Program-made: the position numbers and the translations under genes
Assembly (NCBI GenBank): GCA_018819925.1
Contig: JAHJPG010000010.1
Location: 1-64,000 of the forward strand
Reading direction: 5' to 3'
Source: Pseudomonadota bacterium
Lineage (GTDB): Bacteria > Desulfobacterota > Desulfarculia > Desulfarculales > Desulfarculaceae
DNA length: 64,000 bases
Shown here: piece after piece, positions 8,914 through 17,796 of the stretch
How positions within the stretch are numbered: the stretch's first letter is position 1
Layout of the letters: every line of letters starts with the position of its first letter
Notes under the pieces: generated by a model
The model's input: the letters and a program-made list of their open reading frames with translations, nothing else
The model's database searches: none
What the model was told of the DNA's origin: nothing

Positions 8914-10029
8914 TTAGAAGAAGCTTTGGGGAACCACGATTACATCATTAGGCTGTACCAGTATGTCTTTGCTTTTATCGCCATCAAGAATGTCTTCCAC
9001 CGGAATTTTGATGGTGGTTTCCTTGCCGTCCTTGTAGCGCACCAATCGGGTGCGATTGCCCGCCGAGATACGGGTGAAACCGCCGGCCATGGTGATGGCC
9101 TCGACTACGCTTATGGGTTTATCCTTGATCTTGTAATAACCGGGGCTCTTAACTTCACCAGTCACGAAGAAGCGCGCCGCCTCGGGGACGTAGATTACGT
9201 CACCGTCTAGCATGACCATGTTGTATTCCGGATGATCGCCCCTGGTAAGAGCATCCAGATCGATCTCCATGGAGATGCGCTGCTTGGGCTTGCCCGGCAC
9301 ATCAACCAACCGTAGTATGCTTATCTTGTTGGCGGCCACTTCGCCGTCGGCATCGAATTTTATTCCGCCCGCCTTGCCCAGCATTTCGGCTAGGCGCTCA
9401 TTGCCTTCTTTGAAGTGGCTCCCCGGGGTGTTCACCGCGCCTAGGATCAAGACGCGCTGGCCCTTGAATTCCTTGATATGCACCGAAACCTGGGGATGTT
9501 TGAGGATATTTTCCTGCCGGTAACGGATTTGGATCAGCTGCTCAATTTTCCGCGGCGAAAGCCCGGTCACATTCAACTCACCCAAAAGAGGCAGGCTGAT
9601 TGTGCCTTGAGAGGATACCCGCAAGTTTTCCCGGGAAAGCTCGGGTTCATCGAATAAAATGACGCTAATCACGTCCTTTGGACTTACTTTGTAGTCTTTT
9701 TTGGTGTCGGGTATTCCATATTGCCGGATGTACTCGCCCACCTCCATTTGCTTGGCTTGTTTGAACTCGTCGGCAATCTCCGGCGACAGGTCTTCTTTGG
9801 GCTTTGGCTTGGGTATTGCGATTTCCTTGGGAGCGGACCGACCTTGGGTTTGGGCAGAGGCATCGGGAACCGGTTTGGCCGGGGAGGGGGTAGCCTGGAC
9901 CGCGCCGGGGGGGGGTTGGTCGAATAGGCTGCGTCTGTTGGGGTTGTCCAGCGCCAGAGCGGGGCAGATGGATAGCAAGGCAAAGGCAATTGCAATTGCT
10001 AGGGCTGCTTTGTATCTGGTGGCCTTCAC
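8914..10029 (-). CDS. Wza-like polysaccharide export protein (SLBB domains)
   Basis: The product has 371 residues if read from the GTG at 10029, which has GAGG 5-6 nt upstream. A longer reading from a TTG at 10044 lacks such a site. A signal peptide (about residues 1-26, ending PALA) is followed by a Pro-rich linker, a Poly_export domain (SPKDVISVILFDEPELSRE, GTISLPLLGELNVTGLS) and SLBB repeats (RVLILGAVNTPGSH, FFVTGEVKSPGYY). No lipobox cysteine is visible at the signal cleavage site, unlike classical Wza, so it may be periplasmic or anchored through a partner. The chain-length kinase follows directly. It should form or gate the outer-membrane exit for the polymer. Confidence 0.9.
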   Translation of the reverse strand: MKATRYKAALAIAIAFALLSICPALALDNPNRRSLFDQPPPGAVQATPSPAKPVPDASAQTQGRSAPKEIAIPKPKPKEDLSPEIADEFKQAKQMEVGEYIRQYGIPDTKKDYKVSPKDVISVILFDEPELSRENLRVSSQGTISLPLLGELNVTGLSPRKIEQLIQIRYRQENILKHPQVSVHIKEFKGQRVLILGAVNTPGSHFKEGNERLAEMLGKAGGIKFDADGEVAANKISILRLVDVPGKPKQRISMEIDLDALTRGDHPEYNMVMLDGDVIYVPEAARFFVTGEVKSPGYYKIKDKPISVVEAITMAGGFTRISAGNRTRLVRYKDGKETTIKIPVEDILDGDKSKDILVQPNDVIVVPQSFF

Positions 10030-10129
10030 TGAATCCTCATCCAAGGGAAACCCGATGGGCGTTATCGCAATCGTGGCTGCTAAACATCTTTGTTTTTAAC
10101 ATGATATCCATCACGCCCGTGGAAAGCAA

Positions 10130-10170
10130 TAAATTGCGGGGTAGGTGTCGGCCTCCTACCCCGCAATTTA
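10130..10170 (-). terminator. Perfect 16-bp hairpin between beta-barrel and Wza-like genes
   Basis: The arms 10130-10145 and 10155-10170 are exactly complementary, with a 9-nt loop. The A/T-rich stem base can act as the U-tract in either direction. The hairpin sits 23 bp beyond the stop of the minus-strand beta-barrel gene, so it probably ends or attenuates that transcript before the export operon. Confidence 0.7.
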
Positions 10171-10192
10171 AACAAGCTTGATCGGGCGGGTT

Positions 10193-11482
10193 TTAAAAGC
10201 GTCCTCCCAGCCCTACGTAGAACACGTTGTCGGTGTAGCCCAGGTTGTCCTTGTTGGAGCTACGATAGTCGTACAGGTAGCTGCCGGTGAGGTAGAGGTA
10301 CTTCAGGAAGGCGTACTCGATGCCGGCCTGGCCCTTGAAGACGTCATCCGAGCGGGAGTCGGCGTCGTCCAGGGAGTTGTAGTCGTTGAGGCCCGCCAGC
10401 ACCATGCCGAACAGGGTCAGCTTGGGCATCAGGGAGAAACGGGCGCCCACGCTGGCGTTGGTGTCCACGTAGTAGTTGTTGGGGAAGGAAGTGCCCACCA
10501 GGCCCTGGGTGGACTGGCGGATGCCCCGCATCACTGAACCGGTGAGCACCAAGCGCGCGGTGGCCTGCCAGGAAAGGTTGACCTCGGCGATCCAGGTGTT
10601 CTTGTTTTCGTACTCTTGGCCCACGGTGTTGAACTGGTTGTCGTAGTTCATGATGCTGTAACCCACCTTGGCCTCGCCGGTGAGCTTGGAACTGCTGTCC
10701 CACGTCAGACCCACGAAGAAGTCATGGCGGTAGAAGTCCTCGGCGTTGCCCGTGGGCTGGTCCACATATTCGCGGGTCACATAGGTGTATTGGAACAGTC
10801 CCGAAGTCTTGGGCCAGAACTTGTAGAAGAACTTGCCGCCGTAGTTGAACTCACGCTGGTTTTGGTAGCGGTCGCGGTCGTCGTCGTATTCCAGGATGAT
10901 GTAACGCGCGTAGACCTGGGCCTTGGTCTTTTCGCTGAAGGTCCACCCTGGAGAGACGTAGGTATTGTTCTGGGTGCGCGCGGTCTTGATGCCCAGGTTG
11001 TAGAGGTCCTGGCTGCCGAAGGGGTCGGAGGAACGCCAGAAGTCGTTGGACACCTCCACGAAAGGACCGGTCTTGCCCCCCAGGAAGAAGTCGAAGGGTA
11101 CGTAGTGGGAGTCGTAGTCGTTCTTGGTGTTGTCCTGGTAGTAGGCGAAGACGCCCTGATACTCCAGCGCCCAAAAACTGGTGGAGGTGAAATCGTGGCG
11201 CACCGCGAGGGCCGGCTTGAACTCCATGATGCTGTCGGAGACGGTGTTGTCTTTGCTCAAGAAGATGTTGGAACGATTTTTCCAACCAACTTCCAGCCCA
11301 CCTCTGACTTTAAGCGGCCCACGGCTCAACCAGGTGCCCAGGTTTTGGTCAGGGTCCGCAGGCAGACCCTCGCGGGAAAGTTGGGCGCCGGCAGGCGCGG
11401 GCATTCCAAGAACAAAAACACCCAAACCAGCTAAAAGCAGCGCAAGGGTGCTTGCTATCAGCTTTTTGTGATGACACTTCAT
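10193..11482 (-). CDS. Outer-membrane beta-barrel protein of polysaccharide loci (BBP2-like)
   Basis: This 429-residue protein has a signal peptide (about 1-33, ending APAGAQ). The rest is built of alternating amphipathic beta-strands rich in Tyr, Phe, Asp and Asn, with many turn motifs (YDDDRDRYQNQREFNYGGKFFYKF, TGSYLYDYRSSNKDN). It ends in a C-terminal strand with terminal Phe (VFYVGLGGRF), the outer-membrane insertion signal. Proteins of this sort (putative beta-barrel porin 2 / EpsL-like) accompany exopolysaccharide gene clusters. It is separated from the Wza-like gene by a strong hairpin and likely has its own promoter in 11483-11752. A role in export or anchoring of the polymer is inferred from context only. 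Confidence 0.82.
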   Translation of the reverse strand: MKCHHKKLIASTLALLLAGLGVFVLGMPAPAGAQLSREGLPADPDQNLGTWLSRGPLKVRGGLEVGWKNRSNIFLSKDNTVSDSIMEFKPALAVRHDFTSTSFWALEYQGVFAYYQDNTKNDYDSHYVPFDFFLGGKTGPFVEVSNDFWRSSDPFGSQDLYNLGIKTARTQNNTYVSPGWTFSEKTKAQVYARYIILEYDDDRDRYQNQREFNYGGKFFYKFWPKTSGLFQYTYVTREYVDQPTGNAEDFYRHDFFVGLTWDSSSKLTGEAKVGYSIMNYDNQFNTVGQEYENKNTWIAEVNLSWQATARLVLTGSVMRGIRQSTQGLVGTSFPNNYYVDTNASVGARFSLMPKLTLFGMVLAGLNDYNSLDDADSRSDDVFKGQAGIEYAFLKYLYLTGSYLYDYRSSNKDNLGYTDNVFYVGLGGRF

Positions 11483-11679
11483 TGGTATCCCACCCCTTTA
11501 ATATAGAGTAAGATTACGATCCAACTTATCCCCCAATAAGCCCGCCATGAACAGGGCAGAAGGATTAAGCAGGCCGTATCTAAGAACTTTACGATCTATA
11601 TTCGCAAAATTTGCCACCAAGATGCAAGAGAAAAATACCTCTAAAAAGTAAAATAATTAACGCCAGCCAACTTATTTCC

Positions 11680-11710
11680 TTGACATTTTGGGGGTAGGTC
11701 GGTTCATATT
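11680..11710 (+). promoter_or_regulatory. Possible sigma-70 promoter for the Ala/Thr-rich secreted protein
   Basis: An exact TTGACA at 11680-11685 is followed after 19 nt by CATATT (11705-11710). The -35 is perfect; the -10 is weak and the spacing long. It lies about 43 bp before the ATG at 11753. Confidence 0.3.
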
Positions 11711-11752
11711 GGCTTATATATTAGGCATTCAATGGACTCTGCGAGGGCGGAT

Positions 11753-12307
11753 ATGCATATTCTACGCAATAAAGTAGTGGGTGGCGCGTCTGGGAAAGCG
11801 TTGACTTGCCTGGCGTGTATCTTTGTTTTTGGCTTGATGATCTTGTCTGCCGGCCCAGCTCTGGCCCAGCAGCAGGTTCCCCAGGCCATCCTGGATCAAT
11901 TGGCGGCCAATCCCGCCAATGCGGCCCAGATAGCCGCCGACGCGGCCAGGGCCAATCCTGGGTTGGCGGCGGCCATCGCGGCTGCGGCGGCGCTGGTCAA
12001 CCCCGACGCGGCGGGCGACATCGCCGTGGCGGTGGCCCAGGCGGTGCCTGACCAGTCTGCGGCCGACATCGCCCAGGCGGTAGTGGATGCGGTGCCTGAC
12101 CAGGTCGATGCGGTCAACGCGGCCATGGCTGCGGCCTTTAGCGGCTGGACCTCGGTGACCGCCACCCAGCCCACCAGTAGCACGGCTACCGACACAACCG
12201 CGACCACTTCCACCAGCAGCACCACCAGCACCACCGAGAGCACCACCACTTCGGCCAGCCCCAGCAGCGAGCTGCTCAACCGGCTGGCCAGCGCCCGCAA
12301 TCTATAG
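11753..12307 (+). CDS. Secreted low-complexity Ala-rich / Thr-Ser-rich protein
   Basis: The start at 11753 is chosen because GAGGG precedes it; an in-frame ATG at 11732 has no Shine-Dalgarno sequence. This gives 184 residues. A hydrophobic signal (CLACIFVFGLMILSAGPALAQQ) leads into an Ala-rich region built of imperfect helical repeats (AANPANAAQIAADAA, AVPDQSAADIAQAV, AVPDQVDAVNAAM). A roughly 45-residue tract of almost only Ser and Thr follows, then a short tail LLNRLASARNL. The Ser/Thr tract could be a glycosylated or flexible linker. It is transcribed divergently from the polysaccharide operon and ends at a strong terminator, so it is an independent, probably well expressed unit. The family is not recognised; a surface or matrix role is a guess from position. 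Confidence 0.72.
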   Translation: MHILRNKVVGGASGKALTCLACIFVFGLMILSAGPALAQQQVPQAILDQLAANPANAAQIAADAARANPGLAAAIAAAAALVNPDAAGDIAVAVAQAVPDQSAADIAQAVVDAVPDQVDAVNAAMAAAFSGWTSVTATQPTSSTATDTTATTSTSSTTSTTESTTTSASPSSELLNRLASARNL

Positions 12308-12329
12308 ACCTAACCTCGTAGCTATTCCA

Positions 12330-12366
12330 AGCGCCCCGGGCCCCGCGCCCGGGGCGCTTTTTTGCG
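12330..12366 (+). terminator. Strong rho-independent terminator
   Basis: A perfect 11-bp GC-rich stem (12330-12340 with 12348-12358), a 7-nt loop and a T-run directly after it. It is placed 22 bp downstream of the Ala/Thr-rich secreted protein gene. Confidence 0.9.
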
Positions 12367-12485
12367 CGCGCGCGGGACGCGGCGGGCGGGGGCCCCAGGG
12401 GCCACGTAGCCAAAACCGCGAATCCGAGGCAAGCCTTTTGCCGGCTAGCCAACGATGGGGTCAACCGGCCGTGGGTGGCAGGCGC

Positions 12486-15400
12486 TTATTGATCTTTGGG
12501 TTTGCCGCCGCCCGCCGGGGCGTCCAACTCCTTCAGGCGGGCCTGAGCGTGCTTGGCGTAGGGGTGGCCGGGATAATCCTTGAGCACCCATTGCCAATGG
12601 GCCCTGGCCTGGTCCCGGCGGTCCCGCTTCATTTCGGCCAGGCCCAGGTGATAAAGGGTCTGGGGACGCAGGGCGGTTTCGGGCAGGCGGCGCAGCAACT
12701 CCCGCCACACCTCCTCGGCCTGGGAGTAACGCTTCTGCAAAAACAGGCTCAGGGCCTGGTGATTCAGGGTGTGGTCCAGGATCATGGACCGGGGGAAGCG
12801 CCTGGCCGCCTGGCCGAAAAGCTCCACCGCCCGGCCGTAGTCGCGGGCGTTGTAGGCGGCCAGGCCCCGGTTGAAGGCCACGGTGGCGTCGGCCTTGAGG
12901 CCCAGGGCGCAGTAGGCCCCCGCCCCGCCGGCCACCAACAAAAGCCCGGCCAGGGCCAGGGCCCCGGCGTGGCGCGAGCACCAGCCCAGGGGCCGGGAAA
13001 GGCCGCGCTCAAGCGCCCCGGCCAGAGACTCCAGAGGCCGGTTCACTCCTTGGCGCAAGGCCCGGGCCCAGGAAAGCCGGCGCACCCCGGGCAGGCAGAG
13101 CAAGGCGGTCAGCCAGGCCAGGAGGCTCAACGCCTGGCCAAGGTAATTGGGCCAGCTTTGGCCGAAGTAAAGGCGCACCGTGTTCTGGGTGGGGAAGATG
13201 AGCATGAACGAGGGCGAGGCCAAAAAGACCTTGGCCGCCCCTTCCACCTTCCAGTTGGGGTGGTAGGACATCTTGATCAACAAGGGGGTCAGGCGGTCGG
13301 TGGTTATGTTGATTTCCTGCCAGCCCACCCGGGAGCTCACCCGGGCCGGTGGCAAGGGCAGGCGGGGCAACTTCTCCGGGGGCGCTGGGCCCGCCGAGGC
13401 GAAGCGCTCAAGGTCCCCGGCCTCGGCGGCGCCGGCAAAGACCAGGGGCACCTCCAACTCCTCGCCACGGAACCAGTCAAAGGCGGCGTACTTCCACGGC
13501 TTGCCGGTGACCAAGACCGGCTTGTATCTGAGCGGCGTCACGTAGCCGCCCGAGCCGGCCAGGCCAAACACGGTGTAGGGCCCGAAGCTGGCCTTGGGGG
13601 TGAAGCCGGGATGGGCCCGGGCGGCCCGCTTCACCTCCGGGCTGGTGGCCACGAACTGGGAGACGTTGAAAAGCCTCAGCCGCTCCAAACCCTTGCTCAA
13701 TTCCATGCCGGCGTAGTTGTAGCCGGTGATGGGCGTGCTGGGCCGCTGGCAGGTGAGCGACTGCAGATAGAAAATGAAAGGCGAGCTGGGCGAGGACTGG
13801 ATGTAGAGGCCCTCCAGGGTGGAGCGGCCCGAGAACAGGGGCAGGCTCTCCAGGGCGCGCACCGACCCGGCCCGGCGGTGCAGGATGGAGTGTTCGTAGG
13901 ACACCCTGGGATCGCCGGGGCCGCCCTTCAGGTAGCCGTTGAGGCGGCGGAAGTCTTCCCAGCCCGGCGCGGCGGCAAAGCCGCTGTAGTTCCAAGCGGC
14001 CCAGCGGGGGATGAAGCTGACGTTGTAGCCCACTCCCAAGAGCACCAGCACCAGGGCCAGGGCGGGGGCCAGCCAGGCGGCGGGCATGCGGCGCAGCCAC
14101 TCGGCCAGGGCCCAGGCGGCCCAAAGGGTCAGGGCCAGCCAGGCGAAGGGCAAAAAGCGGATGTCGATGACGTTGATGTGGAAGGCCACCAGATAAAGCA
14201 GCGAGGCCAGCACCACCTGGCCCCCGAAAAAGGCCGCCGGCCCCAGGTCCCCCCGGCCCCGTAGGCGTCTTGCCAGCCGCCAGGCGAAATGCAGCAGGGC
14301 CAGGCCCATCAGCGGCAGCAGCAGGGGAGGCAGCGCCGTATCCCACGCGCTGATGATCCACACCATGTTGTGGGGGCTGTTGTAGGAGGCCAAGGCCAAC
14401 AGCGGCACGATCCAAAAACCCAGGAAGGCGAAGGCCAGGGCGTAGACCTTGCCCAGGTACAGGGCCCGGGCCGCCGCCTGCCGGGAGAAGAGGAAACACC
14501 CCCCGGCCAGAACCCCGAACAACAGGGGCCCGCCGTGGCACAGCCCGGTGGCCGCCAAGAGCACAGCCGCCCGCAGGGGGTGACGGCGCTCACCCAGGTC
14601 CCCGGCCAGGGCCCCGAAAAACACCACCATCAGGGCCAGGCTGTAGGAATAGGTGAACTCCCCGGCCAAGAGGCTGGGCAGATTGCCCCCAAAGGTGGAG
14701 TTGGTCTGGTTGAACAGAAACAACAGGCTCAACACCGCCCCCAAGGACGGGGCCGGGAAAGGGGCCCGGGCCAGGCGCAGGCCCAGCCAGACGGCCAGGG
14801 GCAGCACCACCGCCCCGCCGGCGGTGACCAGCTTGAAGGCCACGCCCAGGGGCACGGCCGCCGACAGCAGGACCATGACCAGGAAGGGCAGGGGGAAGTA
14901 GAACTGGAACATGGGGTAGCCGGCCAGGTTGCCCGGGCACCAGCCCGCTATGCGCCCCGAGGGCAGGAGCACGTGCTTCAGATACCAGGCGCTGTAGTAG
15001 TGGCTGGCCGTGTCGCCGCCGGTGGTGATGCCTTCCTTGATGAGCAGGCCGGGGGCCAGATAGCTCAGGGTGTAGGCCGCGCAGACCAGGGCCAGGGACA
15101 ACTCCAGCCAAAAGGCCCAACCCGGCGCACCAGCCGGGGCGGGGCCGCCGCGGCCCCGCAGCCAAAGCACCGCCATGATCGCGGCCAAGAGCCCGGCCAG
15201 GGCCCACAGCCAGGCGCGCCAGGCGGCCAGGGTGTCGGGCGGGGTGGAAACCTTGAGCAGGGCCACCGCCGCCACGGTGTGCTGCCGGCCGTCCTCCTGA
15301 TAGCCCGCCAAGGCCACCACCGGGTAGAGGGAGTCATCCAGGGCCCCCCGGTTGGACAGCGCGGCCTCCACCCGCCGGCTCTGGCCCGGCCCCAGCAGCA

Positions 15401-15944
15401 CCTCTTGGCGGGTAAGCCGGGGGGTCATCTCGCCCGGAGCCATGACGGCCAGGCTCACCCGGCGGGCGCCGGGGCCGGGGTTGTGCAGCACGAAGGCCGG
15501 CGGCTTGGCTGGCAGGGGGCCGCCGGCCTGGCCCTTGATGCTCAACCGGGAGGCGGCGGCCTTCTGGTGGGAGAAGATGCCCCAGGAAATCGCGCTGAGG
15601 GGGTAGCCGTTGGAGTCGGTGTAGTTGACCCTGACCAGCACCCCATAGGTGCCGGGCAGGGGCGGGGCGAAGGAGGTGCTTAACACCACGGTGGCGCTCT
15701 TGCCAGGGGCCAGGGTGGCCGGGCCCGAGGCCTGGGCCGAGGCGCCATGGGCCTGGATGGCAATCTCCAGGCCGTGGGCCGCCTCTTGGCCCTTGTTGCG
15801 CATCTCCACCTTCACCGCCAGGCGGCCATGCTGTAAGATGGGGGTCACAGCCACCCGCAGGCTGATGTTGCCGGCCAGGGCCGGACCGGCCCACAAGAGC
15901 AATATGGCCAGCAGGGCGCAGCATTTTAGGCTTTCTCGCCGCAT
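12486..15944 (-). CDS. Large polytopic membrane protein, PTPS-related type, with C-terminal TPR
   Basis: This 1152-residue protein has a signal peptide (about 1-25). Two beta-sandwich-like periplasmic regions follow (25-235; phrases such as VKVEMRNKGQEAAHGLEI resemble CARDB domains). Next come about a dozen hydrophobic segments between 245 and 640, carrying the TTGGDTASHYY and GYPMFQFYFPLPF motifs seen in membrane proteins annotated as 6-pyruvoyl-tetrahydropterin synthase-related. After these are a soluble region, two more membrane segments near 960 and 1005-1025, and TPR-like helices at the C-terminus (VAFNRGLAAYNARDYGRAVELF). The layout resembles GT-C glycosyltransferases or YfhO-like proteins, suggesting glycan transfer at the periplasmic face. 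That is inference; no substrate can be named. It lies alone, divergent from the UDP-sugar dehydrogenase gene. Confidence 0.78.
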   Translation of the reverse strand: MRRESLKCCALLAILLLWAGPALAGNISLRVAVTPILQHGRLAVKVEMRNKGQEAAHGLEIAIQAHGASAQASGPATLAPGKSATVVLSTSFAPPLPGTYGVLVRVNYTDSNGYPLSAISWGIFSHQKAAASRLSIKGQAGGPLPAKPPAFVLHNPGPGARRVSLAVMAPGEMTPRLTRQEVLLGPGQSRRVEAALSNRGALDDSLYPVVALAGYQEDGRQHTVAAVALLKVSTPPDTLAAWRAWLWALAGLLAAIMAVLWLRGRGGPAPAGAPGWAFWLELSLALVCAAYTLSYLAPGLLIKEGITTGGDTASHYYSAWYLKHVLLPSGRIAGWCPGNLAGYPMFQFYFPLPFLVMVLLSAAVPLGVAFKLVTAGGAVVLPLAVWLGLRLARAPFPAPSLGAVLSLLFLFNQTNSTFGGNLPSLLAGEFTYSYSLALMVVFFGALAGDLGERRHPLRAAVLLAATGLCHGGPLLFGVLAGGCFLFSRQAAARALYLGKVYALAFAFLGFWIVPLLALASYNSPHNMVWIISAWDTALPPLLLPLMGLALLHFAWRLARRLRGRGDLGPAAFFGGQVVLASLLYLVAFHINVIDIRFLPFAWLALTLWAAWALAEWLRRMPAAWLAPALALVLVLLGVGYNVSFIPRWAAWNYSGFAAAPGWEDFRRLNGYLKGGPGDPRVSYEHSILHRRAGSVRALESLPLFSGRSTLEGLYIQSSPSSPFIFYLQSLTCQRPSTPITGYNYAGMELSKGLERLRLFNVSQFVATSPEVKRAARAHPGFTPKASFGPYTVFGLAGSGGYVTPLRYKPVLVTGKPWKYAAFDWFRGEELEVPLVFAGAAEAGDLERFASAGPAPPEKLPRLPLPPARVSSRVGWQEINITTDRLTPLLIKMSYHPNWKVEGAAKVFLASPSFMLIFPTQNTVRLYFGQSWPNYLGQALSLLAWLTALLCLPGVRRLSWARALRQGVNRPLESLAGALERGLSRPLGWCSRHAGALALAGLLLVAGGAGAYCALGLKADATVAFNRGLAAYNARDYGRAVELFGQAARRFPRSMILDHTLNHQALSLFLQKRYSQAEEVWRELLRRLPETALRPQTLYHLGLAEMKRDRRDQARAHWQWVLKDYPGHPYAKHAQARLKELDAPAGGGKPKDQ

Positions 15945-16032
15945 GGAGGCTAGTCTGCCCCCAAACCACCGGCTGGGTCAATGCGGCTTGGCTACATAAA
16001 TTTTAAATGCGCGGCCCGGGGCCAGGCGGCTA

Positions 16033-16061
16033 TTGACTCCGCAACCGCCCGCCTGTATTGA
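16033..16061 (+). promoter_or_regulatory. Possible promoter upstream of the UDP-sugar dehydrogenase
   Basis: TTGACT (16033-16038), a 17-nt spacer, then TATTGA (16056-16061), about 60 bp before the ATG at 16122. The -35 and spacing are good; the -10 matches only its first three bases. Confidence 0.35.
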
Positions 16062-16121
16062 ATTAGTTCACGTAGCCGCCTGCCCGCCGCATGGGCTGGG
16101 TCCGCAAGGAGTTGTCTCTGA

Positions 16122-17762
16122 ATGAATCAAGACGCGAACCAGGTTTCCATAAGCCCCGAGGGCGAGGCTTTTCCCCTTCCGGGCGAGGCTGAATACCAGG
16201 CCGAAAATAGCCGCTTGGCCGAACTGGTGGCCCAGCAGCGTCAAATGGGCCGCGAGATCGTGGTGGTCATGGGCGTGGGCTTCGTGGGGGCGGTGATGGC
16301 GGCGGTGGTGGCCGACAGCGTGGACCCGGACGGCCAGCCGGGCAAGTTCGTCATCGGCATGCAGCGCCCCAGCACCCGCAGCTTTTGGAAGATCCCCATG
16401 CTCAACCGGGGCCAATCACCGGTCAAGGCCGAGGACCCCGAGGTGGATCTGACCATCGCGCGCTGCGTAAACGACAAGAAGACCCTCACCGCCACCTTTT
16501 CCTACGAGGCCCTGACCCACGCCGACGTGGTGGTGGTGGACGTGCAGTGCGACTATTCCAAGCAGGCCCTGGCCGATGTGATCCAGGGCAGCGTGGAAAT
16601 GGCCGCCCTTGAGGAAAGCCTCAAGATCATAAGCGAAAAGGTGCCGGCGCAGTGCCTGGTCTTGATAGAGACCACTGTGCCCCCGGGCACCACCGAATAC
16701 GTGGCCCATCCCATCATGGCCAAGGCCTTCGCCCAGCGGGGCATAACCAGCGAGCCGCTTTTGGCCCACAGCTTCGAGCGGGTGATGCCCGGCCGCGAAT
16801 ACGTGAAGAGCATCCGCGACTTTTGGCGGGTGTGCGCCGGGATCAACCCCGAGAGCCGGGACCGGGTGGAGAAGTTCCTCTCCGAGGTGCTAAACGTGGC
16901 CGAGTTCCCGCTAACCGTGCTGGATAGGCCCATGGAGAGCGAAACCACCAAGATCGTGGAGAACAGCTTCCGGGCCTCCATCCTGGCCTTCATGGACGAA
17001 TGGAGCACCTTCGCCGAGACTAACGGGGTGGATATAATCAAGGTGATAAACGCCATCCGCATGCGGCCCACCCACAACAACCTGATGTTTCCCGGCCCGG
17101 GCATCGGCGGCTATTGCCTGCCCAAGGACGGCGGCCTGGGGGTGTGGGCCTACCATCACCTCATGGGCTTCCAGCAGCCGCTTTTCAAGATCACCCCCAT
17201 GGCCATCGACATCAACGACAGCCGCGCCCTGCGCGCCGCCGAATTGGTGCGCGACGCCCTGCGCAACATGGGCACCCTGGTGCCCAACAGCCGCATAGTG
17301 GTCTTGGGCGCGGCCTACCGCGAGGACGTGGGCGACACCCGCTACTCGGGCAGCGAGCTGGTGGTCAGGCGTTTGGCCGAGATGGGGGCCGACCTGGCGG
17401 TGCACGACCCCTACGTGCTCACCTGGTGGGAGTTCGCCAAGCAGGACGAGTACCCCGCCACCAGCGCCGGAAGGGCCCGCTTCTTCCGCAACCAGGAGGG
17501 GCTCAAGGACCTGGCGGTGAGCCAGGACCTTTCCGCCGTCCTGTCCGGGGCCGACGCGGTGGTGCTTTGCGTGCGCCACGCCCAATATTTGGAGCTGGAC
17601 CCCGACTGGGTGGTGGAGGCCTGCGGCGGCCCGGTGGCCGTGGTGGACTGCTTCGCCCTGTTGGACGACGAGCGCATCCGCCGCTATATCGAGCTGGGCT
17701 GCGAGGTGAAGGGCCTGGGGCGCGGACATATTAAACGTATCAAGGACGAGGTGCGGGGCTAG
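16122..17762 (+). CDS. UDP-glucose/GDP-mannose dehydrogenase family (UDP-HexNAc 6-dehydrogenase, WbpA/WbpO-like)
   Basis: The product has 546 residues, about 100 longer than usual because of a roughly 45-residue N-terminal extension and an insertion after the Rossmann motif. Visible motifs are the NAD-binding GVGFVG, ETTVPPGTTEY, the substrate-binding FERVMPGREY, ESETTKIVENSFRA, the catalytic cysteine in GGYCLPKD, and the C-terminal VLGAAYREDVGDTRYSGS domain. The family oxidises the C6 hydroxyl of a UDP-sugar to a uronate in two NAD-dependent steps. It would feed the dehydrogenase/acetyltransferase fusion at 1583-3184 with UDP-GlcNAcA. AAGGAG lies about 10 nt before the ATG. A TPR membrane protein follows 34 bp later and probably shares the transcript. 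Confidence 0.9.
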   Translation: MNQDANQVSISPEGEAFPLPGEAEYQAENSRLAELVAQQRQMGREIVVVMGVGFVGAVMAAVVADSVDPDGQPGKFVIGMQRPSTRSFWKIPMLNRGQSPVKAEDPEVDLTIARCVNDKKTLTATFSYEALTHADVVVVDVQCDYSKQALADVIQGSVEMAALEESLKIISEKVPAQCLVLIETTVPPGTTEYVAHPIMAKAFAQRGITSEPLLAHSFERVMPGREYVKSIRDFWRVCAGINPESRDRVEKFLSEVLNVAEFPLTVLDRPMESETTKIVENSFRASILAFMDEWSTFAETNGVDIIKVINAIRMRPTHNNLMFPGPGIGGYCLPKDGGLGVWAYHHLMGFQQPLFKITPMAIDINDSRALRAAELVRDALRNMGTLVPNSRIVVLGAAYREDVGDTRYSGSELVVRRLAEMGADLAVHDPYVLTWWEFAKQDEYPATSAGRARFFRNQEGLKDLAVSQDLSAVLSGADAVVLCVRHAQYLELDPDWVVEACGGPVAVVDCFALLDDERIRRYIELGCEVKGLGRGHIKRIKDEVRG

Positions 17763-17796
17763 GGCCTCACTCCGGCCGGTCGCGAAAGAAGGTAAC

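Noticed and set aside
12438-15683. Long plus-strand frames (608 and 464 codons) rich in Gln, Gly, Pro and His
   Set aside because: They are antisense to the 1152-residue membrane protein in very GC-rich DNA. They have no family features and no ribosome binding site.
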